This document shows positions 25,087-35,400 of a stretch of 64,000 nucleotides of DNA, one piece after another. Below the pieces are notes generated by a model. The model saw only the letters and a program-made list of their open reading frames with translations, did not search any database and had not been told where the DNA came from. Origin of the DNA: an uncultured Oleiphilus sp. (GTDB lineage Bacteria; Pseudomonadota; Gammaproteobacteria; Pseudomonadales; Oleiphilaceae); assembly GCA_913020045.1 (NCBI GenBank), contig CAJWBE010000023.1, forward strand, positions 1-64,000, written 5' to 3'. A program made the position numbers and the translations under genes. Every line of letters begins with the position of its first letter. The first letter of the stretch is position 1.

Positions 25087-25456
25087 CTTGTTTACCTAAT
25101 TTCTGTGCTTTTAACACCGTTAAGTTTTTGACCGGCCCCAAAGGGAAGTTGTCGATAGTATCAGGGATTCCATCTGCGTCGTCATCTAGGTCCTCATTAT
25201 TTCCTATGCCGTCTCGATCTAGGTCGGAATGTTCTAGCGCGTTGTTCGGGAACTCGTCATCGTTGTCTGGGATACCATCTGAGTCGCTGTCAACTAGAAT
25301 CACCGCATTTCTGGTTTTTGGCTTGTTTGATTTTTTAGCGTTCGTTGTTGGTAGCCCATAGCCATTGATGATCAGGCAAAGTATAAACAGAGTAATCGCA
25401 AGATTGATCCGTTGTTTGTAGAGTAACGATAATAAGCGCTGTGAACGAAACTTCAT
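25073..25456 (-). CDS. Exported protein with thrombospondin type 3-like calcium-binding repeats
   Basis: A 127-residue protein. A hydrophobic segment (about 18-36, LAITLFILCLIINGYGLPTTNA) serves as signal or anchor. Residues 53-105 contain calcium-binding loops of the DxDxDGxxD type: DSDSDGIPD, DLDRDGIGN, DDDADGIPD, each followed by acidic residues and proline, as in TSP type 3 repeats. Such repeats stiffen or stabilise extracellular proteins in calcium-rich water. Its 3' end overlaps the next gene by 14 bases. Confidence 0.75.
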   Translation of the reverse strand: MKFRSQRLLSLLYKQRINLAITLFILCLIINGYGLPTTNAKKSNKPKTRNAVILVDSDSDGIPDNDDEFPNNALEHSDLDRDGIGNNEDLDDDADGIPDTIDNFPLGPVKNLTVLKAQKLGKQVERR

Positions 25457-25511
25457 AGTTTAGGTGCTCGCGGGTCTGTTAGTTGTGCATATTTGTTGAT
25501 TTGCAAGCGCG

Positions 25512-25979
25512 CTATTCAAACAGTACCGCCTTGAGTGACACAGATTTGAACCGTCCTCGAAAGCTGAACCGTGGCTCGATTTCAAAACGAATATAGTCAT
25601 TCGCTTTGATATGTGTGTAGCGTTTTAGGTTGACGTTAAAGCGTTTGTCTAATAGTTGATAAAGTTTGCGCTTTAGACGACTTTTAAGTGACGGCGTCTT
25701 GCTGGACAAAGACATCTTGTGTGAGTGGACTGACGCCATATTCGTTTGTGGAGATCTAAAAATAGTTCGGTTGCCTGTGTGTCTAAGTGCGTCGTTATTG
25801 GGTTCAGGTCTTTCAAACGAAGCGATACGGGATGCATCATAAAAGTCGAACGTTAAGCAAAGTTTGGGTAGGGCCTTTAGCCATTGATAGTCGATGGTTT
25901 GTTGGTCTTGATTGGTATCGAATGCGAGCACGTTTGTTGAGGCTAGGAGCATCAAACATATCATCATGTGTTTTTTCAT
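25512..25979 (-). CDS. Small exported protein of unknown function
   Basis: A 155-residue protein with a clear signal peptide (MKKHMMICLMLLASTNVLA) and a basic mature part that ends in beta-prone sequence (YIRFEIEPRFSFRGRFKSVSLKAVLFE). ATG 25979 is taken as the start because the signal peptide begins there; TTG 25991 is in frame directly next to GGGAG and is less likely. It is the first gene of the probable three-gene operon. Not recognised. Confidence 0.65.
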   Translation of the reverse strand: MKKHMMICLMLLASTNVLAFDTNQDQQTIDYQWLKALPKLCLTFDFYDASRIASFERPEPNNDALRHTGNRTIFRSPQTNMASVHSHKMSLSSKTPSLKSRLKRKLYQLLDKRFNVNLKRYTHIKANDYIRFEIEPRFSFRGRFKSVSLKAVLFE

Positions 25980-26172
25980 ATTAAGTACCAACTCCCCATG
26001 TGCCGGTTTTTACGGGTCTCTTTGCTTTGTTCGTGTATGAATCACGAGCAACTGCAACCCATATTAATGGGCGAGAGTGCATCGCAGTATTGACCGGAAG
26101 GGTTAGTTGGAGGGCTAGTTAAAACGGTGACTGCGTAAAATGCTCGTCAATGGTTAAGCGTGTATAGCCCGA

Positions 26173-26186
26173 ATGGTCTAGTCCCT
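26173..26186. promoter_or_regulatory. Dispersed palindrome, copy 6 (ATGGTCTAGTCCCT)
   Basis: Keeps ATGG and TCTAG of the left half and core, with a degenerate right half. It lies 87 bases upstream of the small gene at 26274. A TATAGT hexamer at 26211-26216 is 31.5 bases from its centre, a shorter spacing than at the other copies. A separate perfect palindrome, TGTAGGCCTACA, begins one base after it at 26188. Confidence 0.4.
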
Positions 26187-26273
26187 TGTAGGCCTACACA
26201 TGATCGGGTTTATAGTGGTGCCAATTCAGCAATACATTGGCATTAGCCACTTACGTAATCTTAAGGAACTAAC

Positions 26274-26459
26274 ATGAAACTTGAACTCACACTCTCAAAC
26301 AAAACTCCATGGGCATCTGTTGAAAATGGCGTCGGTATTACCTTTGTTGATCATGCCAAACATGCTGCGGCGAACGACAGTGTTAGTGACGCGCCTAGTA
26401 GTATGGATTGGAGAAAGTCGAACATAGATAGTGCCTTGCTTCGAATTGTCGGCGCCTAG
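26274..26459 (+). CDS. Small protein of unknown function (61 residues)
   Basis: A 61-residue protein with a good ribosome binding site (AAGGA, six bases before ATG) and a copy of the dispersed palindrome upstream, both of which support it being real. There is no signal peptide, membrane span or cysteine. The middle is rich in Ala, Asp and Ser and the end reads ALLRIVGA. It is separated from the REC-GGDEF gene by 174 bases. Not recognised. It resembles the other palindrome-preceded small gene (39550) only in size. Confidence 0.55.
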   Translation: MKLELTLSNKTPWASVENGVGITFVDHAKHAAANDSVSDAPSSMDWRKSNIDSALLRIVGA

Positions 26460-26633
26460 TCGCACTGACGAATGCGGTGCGCAAGACCATTCTAAGATAC
26501 GGGGTTCGCAGCTAGGACTTTATTGGCGACCGATATTTGTTCTTTAGCGCTTGCGAAACCTGACAGAATTAACGCAAGCACCTATGCTTAGCGCATATCT
26601 CGTGTAATAAATTGGACAGCGCTTAGGTCACGA

Positions 26634-27725
26634 ATGAATATTCTTGTTGTGGATGATCACCGATTGTTTAGAGACGGTTTACTGACTGTCATCAAACGAA
26701 TTGAGGGCGTGCTCAATGTGTTTGAGGCGTCAGACGGTGAGCAAGCAGAAACCGTTATCGACGAAGAAGATATCGATTTAGCGCTTATAGATTTTCACTT
26801 GCCGGATACGACCGGCCCCATGTTGTTAAGAAAAGTCAAAGCCATTGCTCCGGAGATTCCCGTCATCATTATGTCAGGGTCCGAAGACCCAGCAATGATT
26901 CGCTCTTCGATTGGCGAAGGTTCTAGTGGCTTCTTACCGAAATCAATGGAGCCTGATGAGCTGATTGATGCGATCAATCTGGTATTGCAAGGCGAGATCT
27001 ATGTCCCCCCAAGCATGTCCCAAAAGCTCCAAAACAATGAACTCGATGTTACCAACGCAAAAGGTGTGGACTATTCCGACTTGATCGAAATGGCAAAGGT
27101 GACTCAGCGGGTAATCAGCACCAGTGATTGGAGTCTGCGAGCTAGAAGAGAAGAATCCAGCCGCCCAGAAGCGATCGAAGCGTTTAACTCGTTGTTAGAT
27201 AAAATGGAAAACCACTATAACGAGCTGCGCCAGCATGCATTCCATGACGCCTTGACTGGGCTGCCTAACCGGCGACTATTTAACGACCGGCTAGACCAAG
27301 CGCTATATCATGCAAGCCGCAAAGGTAAGCAGCTTGCATTGGTCGCATTGGATTTAGATAAATTCAAGCAAGTGAATGATGAACTTGGGCACGATCAAGG
27401 CGATGAACTGTTAAAAAAAGTAGCGTCTAGGTTGATGGAGGCGACTCGAAAAGTTGATACAGTTTCACGTTTGGGTGGCGACGAGTTTATGGTCGTGTTG
27501 ACGGAAGTAAAAGATGTGAATGCAGTGAAACTGGTGGTCGAAAGAATGTTTCAAATGGTGACGGAGCCTTGTTCTTTGGCGGGTCACGTTTTGGTGCCAA
27601 GCGTCAGTATCGGTGTTGCGCTTTCACACGGAACATTAGATTCAGACGCGTTGTTCAAAACGGCTGATGAAGCATTGTATCAAGTTAAACGAAACGGCCG
27701 GAATGGGTTTGAGATCATTAATTAG
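26634..27725 (+). CDS. REC-GGDEF response regulator (diguanylate cyclase)
   Basis: A 363-residue response regulator. Residues 1-120 are a receiver with the acidic pair DD at 7-8 and phospho-acceptor aspartate 53 (LALIDFHLPD). The sequence is of the NarL/LuxR receiver type and closely resembles the receiver encoded at 38672. A helical linker (about 135-200) leads to a GGDEF domain: DALTGLPNRRLF, LDLDKFKQVND, intact loop RLGGDEFMVV, with an RxxD inhibitory site (RKVD) before it. It should make c-di-GMP when phosphorylated. It sits directly upstream of the two-partner secretion genes, so it may tune adhesin secretion. The likely kinase is the hybrid kinase at 36687. Confidence 0.9.
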   Translation: MNILVVDDHRLFRDGLLTVIKRIEGVLNVFEASDGEQAETVIDEEDIDLALIDFHLPDTTGPMLLRKVKAIAPEIPVIIMSGSEDPAMIRSSIGEGSSGFLPKSMEPDELIDAINLVLQGEIYVPPSMSQKLQNNELDVTNAKGVDYSDLIEMAKVTQRVISTSDWSLRARREESSRPEAIEAFNSLLDKMENHYNELRQHAFHDALTGLPNRRLFNDRLDQALYHASRKGKQLALVALDLDKFKQVNDELGHDQGDELLKKVASRLMEATRKVDTVSRLGGDEFMVVLTEVKDVNAVKLVVERMFQMVTEPCSLAGHVLVPSVSIGVALSHGTLDSDALFKTADEALYQVKRNGRNGFEIIN

Positions 27726-27800
27726 TGACGTTCCCATCAGCGCCAACGGAGATTAGAAAGTATCAATATCGCGCCGAATAAACCTTCGAACCATTTTTGT

Positions 27801-29399
27801 ATGAAAATGATCATCGTGTGCTTCGCGATAATTGCGCTGGTATCGGGAGCAAATGCGGCTGATACGAACCGTTCAAACAAAGCGAAAGATAAGCGTTTTC
27901 TCATTTCCAATATTGATATTCGAAGCTTACCAGCCTATCCGCAAAATGATTTGACGCTAGAAAAAATTCAACACACTTATAAGCGTTCTAGAAACCAGTT
28001 TGGCGAGGCGGTGACCTTAGATGAGCTTTACGTTGTGGTTGATGACCTAGGCAAACTTTATCGTGACTACGGCTACAAATTTCATTCTGTTTTTCTGCCG
28101 CATCAAAAACTTAAAGACAATAAGAACGCTCGAATTTCGATACTCGTTGCGCGACTTGGCGATGTGAATGTACGGGGCGGTGATAAGGGGCTTAATCAAG
28201 AGCTAAAGCGCTTATTTAATCCTGTTTTAGGTAAGCCGCTATATCAACCGAACGTAGACAAAATAGTTTTAGGGATAAAAGCGAAATATGGCATTGAGGT
28301 ATTTCCTTATTACTCACGTGGCAGCGAAAGAGGAGAGGTTAGGTTAAATATCAAAGCGACTCGAAGCAGTCGTTGGGTGGGTTCATTTAGCGCCGATAAT
28401 TTCGGAAACGATAGTACCGGAAAAGACCGAGTGACTGCCGTGGTGACGAATTACGATTTGCTTGGGAATTTAGACTCGCTGTCGATGGGAATCCTGAAAG
28501 CAGTAGACGGCAAAGAAAATACCTATGGCTTTATCAACTACGACACCCCAGTTTATAGCCTCGATCATACGCTCTCCTTATCTGCTAGTAATAACCAGTT
28601 TGATGTCGAGGGAGGGTTCGAATCCTTGGGTTTGGAGGGCGATGCTAGCCTGTTTGGAGTGCAGTACAGTTATGATCTGTCGCGCTCTTTTGATTTACAG
28701 CAACGCATAAGTGCTGGTGTTAACTACAAGAAAAATACCTATGACAGCCTATTCAATGAGCCACTACTTGAACGGGACGAAACAAGCCGAACCGCTTCCT
28801 TGTCGTGGTCTCTAAATTATCGGCCTATCGCAAGCAGTTGGTCTTATGGTGTCTATATCGGTGTTGTGGGTGGTAACTACGAGATTGAAGGCCTTGAGCA
28901 AGAGACTGACTTCTATAAAGGCGTTCTCAGCCAACAGTTCCAATGGGGTATTGGCGACTCCCAGTCGTGGTGGTTTAGCTCTTTGAAGTGGTCGTTAAAA
29001 GGCCAGTATAGTGAAGAGAAACTTAGCTCATTTGAATTGCTGCCGATGTCAGGTGCGTATGGCGTTCGTAATGTCGACTCAGGCTATTTTGGTGCTGACC
29101 GAGGTGGACTGGCGCATCTTGAATGGTGGCTGCCTAATCTCGTTTCGTCATTTTCGAATGTTAAAGTTACCCCTTTTGTTTATTACGATTTGGCTTATGG
29201 CGAGCGCTTAACCTTGAACGACACGTTTGTTTCTCGTGCTCTATTGGGGGGGAGTGGTGTTGGCTTACAAACGACCTATAACAAGCATTTTATCTTGTCG
29301 GTTAGCGCTGCGTTATCAAGCAATCACGATGTTGGACTGAACCCAGAGCCAGAACAAACCGACTTTTTAGTAAAACTGAATTATGTTATTCCCCATTAA
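27801..29399 (+). CDS. TpsB outer-membrane transporter (two-partner secretion)
   Basis: A 532-residue ShlB/FhaC/HecB-type outer-membrane protein that secretes the TpsA exoprotein encoded next. It has a signal peptide (IIVCFAIIALVSGANA), then an N-terminal POTRA region (about 35-180, with VTLDELYVVVDDLGKLYRDYGY), then a beta-barrel (about 190-532) ending VKLNYVIPH. A single complete POTRA domain plus part of a second is apparent. The tpsA start is 33 bases after its stop. The length and order match the family. Confidence 0.88.
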   Translation: MKMIIVCFAIIALVSGANAADTNRSNKAKDKRFLISNIDIRSLPAYPQNDLTLEKIQHTYKRSRNQFGEAVTLDELYVVVDDLGKLYRDYGYKFHSVFLPHQKLKDNKNARISILVARLGDVNVRGGDKGLNQELKRLFNPVLGKPLYQPNVDKIVLGIKAKYGIEVFPYYSRGSERGEVRLNIKATRSSRWVGSFSADNFGNDSTGKDRVTAVVTNYDLLGNLDSLSMGILKAVDGKENTYGFINYDTPVYSLDHTLSLSASNNQFDVEGGFESLGLEGDASLFGVQYSYDLSRSFDLQQRISAGVNYKKNTYDSLFNEPLLERDETSRTASLSWSLNYRPIASSWSYGVYIGVVGGNYEIEGLEQETDFYKGVLSQQFQWGIGDSQSWWFSSLKWSLKGQYSEEKLSSFELLPMSGAYGVRNVDSGYFGADRGGLAHLEWWLPNLVSSFSNVKVTPFVYYDLAYGERLTLNDTFVSRALLGGSGVGLQTTYNKHFILSVSAALSSNHDVGLNPEPEQTDFLVKLNYVIPH

Positions 29400-29432
29400 G
29401 CTTACACGTATAAATATTGATGCATAAATGCA

Positions 29433-32400
29433 ATGAGAAAGCATATGAAATCAAGTAAATCTAAGGCGATGAGTTGTCATGCGATAACAGTCTGTTTGGC
29501 TTTTTGCCTTGCGTTTCCGCGTCTTGCTTTTTCGTTGCCGAGTGACGCCTCCGTCAATCAGGGCAGCGCAACGATCACCGAGTCTGGCGATAGTATGATC
29601 ATCGACCAGCAAAGCGATCGCGTCAGCATCGATTATCAGGGCTTCGATATTGGCGTCCATGAACAGGTCATTTTTCAGCAACCGTCGATTAATTCTGTTG
29701 CGCTGAACCGGGTGATCGGCAACGACGCCTCAAGCATCTTGGGTTTAATGAAATCAAACGGACAGGTGTTCTTGATTAACCCTAACGGAATTGTTTTTGG
29801 TGAGAGTGCGCACATTGATGTGGGCGGTTTGATTGCATCGACGCTGAACATTGACGATCAAGACTTTATGGCAGGAAACTATCAGTTTTCTGGGGAACAA
29901 AGCGCAGCGATCATAAATGACGGTCTGATTCAGGCAGCTAAAAACGGCATGCTTGTTTTTATCGGTGATGAGCTTGTTAATCATGGCGAGATGGGCGCAG
30001 AACAAGGGCATATAGAGCTTATTGCTGCTGATGACGTGACCATCGAGCGGATCGGTGATTCTGTCTCGATTGTATCATCCCGTGCGTCGATCAGTGCCTT
30101 GATTCAAAATCATGGATTGATTGAAGCCAACGGCGGCGCGGTGGTTTTTAACGCCGATGCCATGTCAGCGTTAGATCAAACGGTGGTTAACAACACGGGT
30201 GTGGTGAGAGCGAACCGCATTGAAGAGCACAACGGCGAAATCTACATCACCGGCTCTCACGGCGACTTGATTATCGACGGCGAGTTAGTCAGTAGCGCAA
30301 CAGGTAACGGCAATGCAGGAGTCATTGAATTGTCGGGTGATCGCATTGCCGTCCTTGGACAGATAAACGCTAGTGGCGACCTTGCGGGAAATGGTGGCAA
30401 TGTCAGTATAAGTGCCAATGATGTGATTGTGCTTGCCGATGGCGCTGAAGTGTCCGCTGACGCAGGCGAACGAGGAGACGGCGGAAATATTATTGCGTTT
30501 AGTCCAGGCACTTCGTTATTCCAGAGTGGCGCGAATTTGAGTGCAACAGGAGGCAGTGAAGCTGGCGACGGGGGATTTATCGAAGTGTCCGGCCTTGAAA
30601 AAGTCGAGATATTCGGTCAGGTAAATACGTCAGCGGCTGCGGGCGAAACAGGTACGTTTTATATCGATCCTTACGATATAACGATTAGTTCTGCGGTAAG
30701 TGCTAACGGTGCGTTTGATGCATTAGACCCAAACAGCTGGGAAGGATCAGGCGTTGGGACGAGCTCAACGATTAACAACGCAGCAATCACGGCGGCGCTT
30801 GCTTCGTCGGACGTCACGATCAACACCGCGTTAGATAACGGTTCAGGTCCAGGAACAGGGACCGGTAATATCACTATTGACGATGATATCGACCTAGATG
30901 GTGGTAATGGGAATACATTGAGTTTGACGGCTGATGGCAGTATTAGTCTGGCCGCGAATGTAAATATTGCTGATGCGTCAACGGTTAGTGCCGATGCGGT
31001 GGGTGTTAATTTAACGGCCGGCGGCAATATTACATTGGGGTCTGACGCTGATATACAAACAACCGGTGGCATCTCCGTTGTGGTAGCGGGAGGGATTTTT
31101 TCTGCCGCAAGCGACGCTTCCATTGATACGCAAGCAGGGACGCTGACCGTACTTGCTGGTGGTGTCCAGTTGGCGGGTTCCTTGCTGTCTGCGAATGCAG
31201 GCCCGACCGCTATTGTTGTTAACAGTGGTTCTACGATCGTTGATGATGCGGCGGCAGGTACGGACATTATTGCCGTGAATGGAGGACTATCCATCTCGGC
31301 CCAGACGGGCATTGATCTTGATATTGACGCCCGCCAGCTCGATATAACTAATGCGGTTAGTGGTGCAGTTTCGATCGATGCTCAGAACGCTATAGAGCTG
31401 ACAGAAATCGATGTCGCGTCTGACTTCAGCCTCAATAGCGCGAACAGTGCCGTTACCATTAGTAATTTTACGAGTTCTGAGAATTTTACTATCAATACCG
31501 GCGGCACCCTAACGATTAACGACGGCGTGTTGGTAGATGTTGGTTCGTCATTGATCGATATCGACACCGTTGGAGACATGACGGTGACGGGACTAGTGAC
31601 GCTAGATACCAGCGCCGCCAGCATTAGTTTGGACAGTGCAGCTGGCAGTATTCTGGATGGTGGCGATACGAACACGGATGTCGATGCGCGAGATGGTCGA
31701 GCAAATCTCACCGCAGCAACGGGTATTAACAATATCGAAACGTTCGTCAATCGTGCTGCTTTGACCAATACAATCAGTGGCGACATTTCTATTGATGAGG
31801 TGAATAACATTGTCATCAGCTCGTTGTCTTCAGTAGGTGATGCAACGATTCTTGCAGGGACGACAATTCAATTTCTGTTCGATACGAATACCGAGGGGGC
31901 GAATGGGGCCACTTATACTTTTGATGCGGGGGCAGACCTTGTTTTTAGTCAGAATATTTGTGAAGGCGGGGCAACTTGTACACCGATTGATGACCATGTA
32001 GACATAGTACTTAATGCTGGAGGAGACATTACTTTTGCAGCGGGTGCTGAGGTGGACCCAGGATTAGCCTCGTTGAGTTTGGATGCGGCCGGTACGGTAA
32101 CACTCGCCGATATTGGTATTAATACCGCAGGTGATGTGCAAATTACGGCGAATGATATTTTGGACGTAAGCGGTCGTGATCTTTCTATCGTTGCGGACGA
32201 TGTGTTTCTTGATATTGCTAATGTGGCCGCGAATACTTCGTTTACGACCACGGTCAATACCGCCGATCTAAACTTTGGCGGCAGTGGCAATGTCGATATG
32301 CTAAATGATACTAGCCTCACCTTGGTTGATAGTGCGTTCGACGCCAATTCAAACGCGCTGAATTTCGCCACTCAAAACGTGAGTATCGCTAGTAACTTCA

Positions 32401-35400
32401 CTTTGCTCGTGTCAGATGAAATTGATCTGGACGGCGCTAATGGCAGCGGCCTTAGCCTCGCTGGATTAGATATTACGTTGGCGGCGAACTCCTCTATCCA
32501 GGACTTTAATACCGGAACGAATGATGCCGTTAATCTAAGCTTTGTTGCGGCCAACGACATTTCGTTTGGTAACGATGCCGATATTTTTACCACGGGAGGC
32601 AATTCTACGGTTGTTGCCACCGGAAATTTTATTACGGCAGGAAATTCGTCAATTCAAACAGGCCTGGGGGTTATCAGTGTAACAGCTAATGATGTTGACC
32701 TCGTCGGTAAGCTTACTTCAGAAAGCTCGTCAGATGCTGCGATTACAGTCATTAGTAGTGATCAAATTGCCGACTCCGGCAACGCAACTATTGATATGGA
32801 GGCTAGTAATGGCGGAGTCGTTTTAGTCGCCAACAATGGCATAGAACTCGACACTCAGGTGGCGACGTTGTCTCTAACAAATAGCGTGGCAGGGGATGTC
32901 ATTATTGATGAAGAAGACAGTCTGACAATTTCTAATCTCGATATACAAGGTGGCGATACAACGATTTCTGCATTGAACGGTGGCAATTTATCTCTTAGTT
33001 CAGATATCGACCTTGATGGGCTAAACGGCTCGACGCTAACGTTATCCGCGACGGGCGATCTTGATACCGTTGCGGGCAATCAGCTTACTGACAATGATAC
33101 CGGAACCCTTGATGCTGTTGATATTAACTTAGTCGCTGGTGGCGAAGTGTTCGTCAGAATCAATAACACTATTAACAGCTATGGCGGGGATATCACGATC
33201 TCTGCCGGTGGCGACTTTGATACGCGAAATGCGACGTTTTATAACGCCGGTTCGGGACAGATAGCGGTTACTGCAGCTGACGTTTCTCTGGTTAGCTCCA
33301 TGATTAGTGCGAGCGCGCTTAGTGACGCGATCTCAATTACCAGTGGAAACATGATTGTTGATGGTGGTGCCGCATATGTGGATGTTCAGGCCTCATCAGG
33401 TGGCGCTATTTTGCAAGCGGCAAATGGTATTGATGTTGATACGCGTGTGGCAAGTTTAAGCGTATCGAATACAACGTCAGGTAGTGTGACGATTGAAGAG
33501 TTTGATGCACTTGAGCTAACAACTCTGGCGGCAGCTGGAGACGTTTCAGTGACGGCGGGTGGCGTATTAACGGTTCCCGACACGGGCCTAAATATTGGCA
33601 CCAACGATTTATCACTGACGGCCACTGATATTGTTGACGTGAGTGGTCGAATCCTCGACTTGACTGCCGGTGCGCTCGCGTTGAATACCCAGACAGTCGG
33701 AGGTAGTTCGACTTTCAATACCACCGTGACAAGTTTGGACTTAACAAATGGCGGCACGAACGACGTTAGTATCATTGAAACCGATGCTTTGACATTGACG
33801 GGTCTATCAGCCAATGGCACGACGGGCATGACGACGGGCGGTGTGCTGACCATTCCGGATGCGGGGTTAAACGTCGGTACTAATGACCTGTCTCTAACGG
33901 CAACAGATATTGTTGATATAAGTGGACGAGCGGTCGACTTAACAGCGGGTGCCCTGGCGGTCGCGACGCAAACGGCGGGCGGTGACGCTATATTCAATAC
34001 TACCGTTACGAGCCTAGACTTAAGTAATTCGGCGAGCAATCAAATAAGCGTGAATGAGACCGACAACCTAACAATCGCGGCTTGGTCTAATGCTGGTGAT
34101 AGCGAGATTACGACGGGAGGCATTCTAACGCTGCCGAATGCGGGCTTGAATGCAGGGGCTAACAATGTATCGATTACCGCAACGGATGTTATTGATTCTG
34201 ACCGTGTGGTTTCTTTGCTTGCAGGCAGCTTAACGCTTAATACTCAAACGAATGGAGGTAACTCGACGTTTAATACAAGTGCTACAAGTCTTGATTTAAC
34301 CAATGGCGGGGTTAACGAGATAAACATCTTTGAAACAGATGCTTTAACACTACTTGGCTTATCCTCAAATGGCAGTACTAATATTTCGGCGGGTGGGCCA
34401 TTGGTTATTCCCGATTCTGGCTTAGATGTTGGTACGAATGATTTGTCACTGACGGCGACAGACATTGTTGACCTAAGTGGCAGATCTCTAGAGATAAGCG
34501 CTGGCGCTCTGACGCTTGATACGCAAAGCCTTGGTGGCGATTCAATATTCAACACGACCGTCGGCAGTTTGGACCTGAATAACGCTGGTGCAAATCAAGT
34601 CACCATAAATGAGACAGATTCAATAACATTGGCGGGGTGGTCTAACGCAGGTGTAAGCGTGATCACGGCGGGCGGAGTGTTAACACTTCCAGATGCGGGT
34701 TTAGATGTTGGCGTAAATAACCTATCGCTGACGGCGACAGATATTGTCGATTCTGATCGCAGCGTCAACCTAGCGGCAGGGGCTCTTTTGATTAACAGCC
34801 AAACAGCAGGCGGCGCATCGGTATTCAATACAACAGCAAGTACCTTGGCGTTAACGAATACTGCTGCCAATCAAGTAACCATAAACGAAGCAGACGATTT
34901 AACGATAGGCACTTGGTCAAACACAGGAGATTCTTCCATTACCGTTGGTGGTACATTGACAATTCCTGACGCAGGTTTAACGGGTACTGGTCGCGCTATA
35001 TCGATCTCCTCAAACGACATTAATGATGTTTCGGGGCGAGAGCTAAGTTTTACCGCTAACGAGCTTAGTCTCGATCTTGTTAGCCCTGCAGGGGATATTT
35101 CATTGGTGACAGATGTCGATGTCTTGCAGGTAATTGCGGGAGGGCCTGCGAGTGTCTCGGTGCTTGAGTCCGATGATTTGAGTCTCCGTGATTTGCTTGC
35201 CTTGGGTTCGGCGGTTGATATTAATAGCGGCAATTTCGCTGCCAGTGCCGGGTCGCTAACGATCAGTGATGACGTGCTGATCCAGCAGGGGAATATAACG
35301 CTAGCGGCGTCAGGCGATGTGGCGATTAACGCAGACCTAACGGCGAATGACGCGCTTGGCGACGGTGTTCGCGAGGGCTTGATCGACATTGCGATTGATG

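Noticed and set aside
28040-28062. GACCTAGGCA in the tpsB gene, close to the dispersed palindrome
   Set aside because: It matches 11 of 14 positions but lies inside a coding sequence (DDLGK codons) far from any start; kept only as a warning that partial matches occur by chance.
33386-34039. Long minus-strand open frames (up to 217 codons) across the adhesin repeats
   Set aside because: They are antisense shadows of a low-complexity repeat region with no ribosome binding sites; the plus-strand TpsA frame is clearly the gene.
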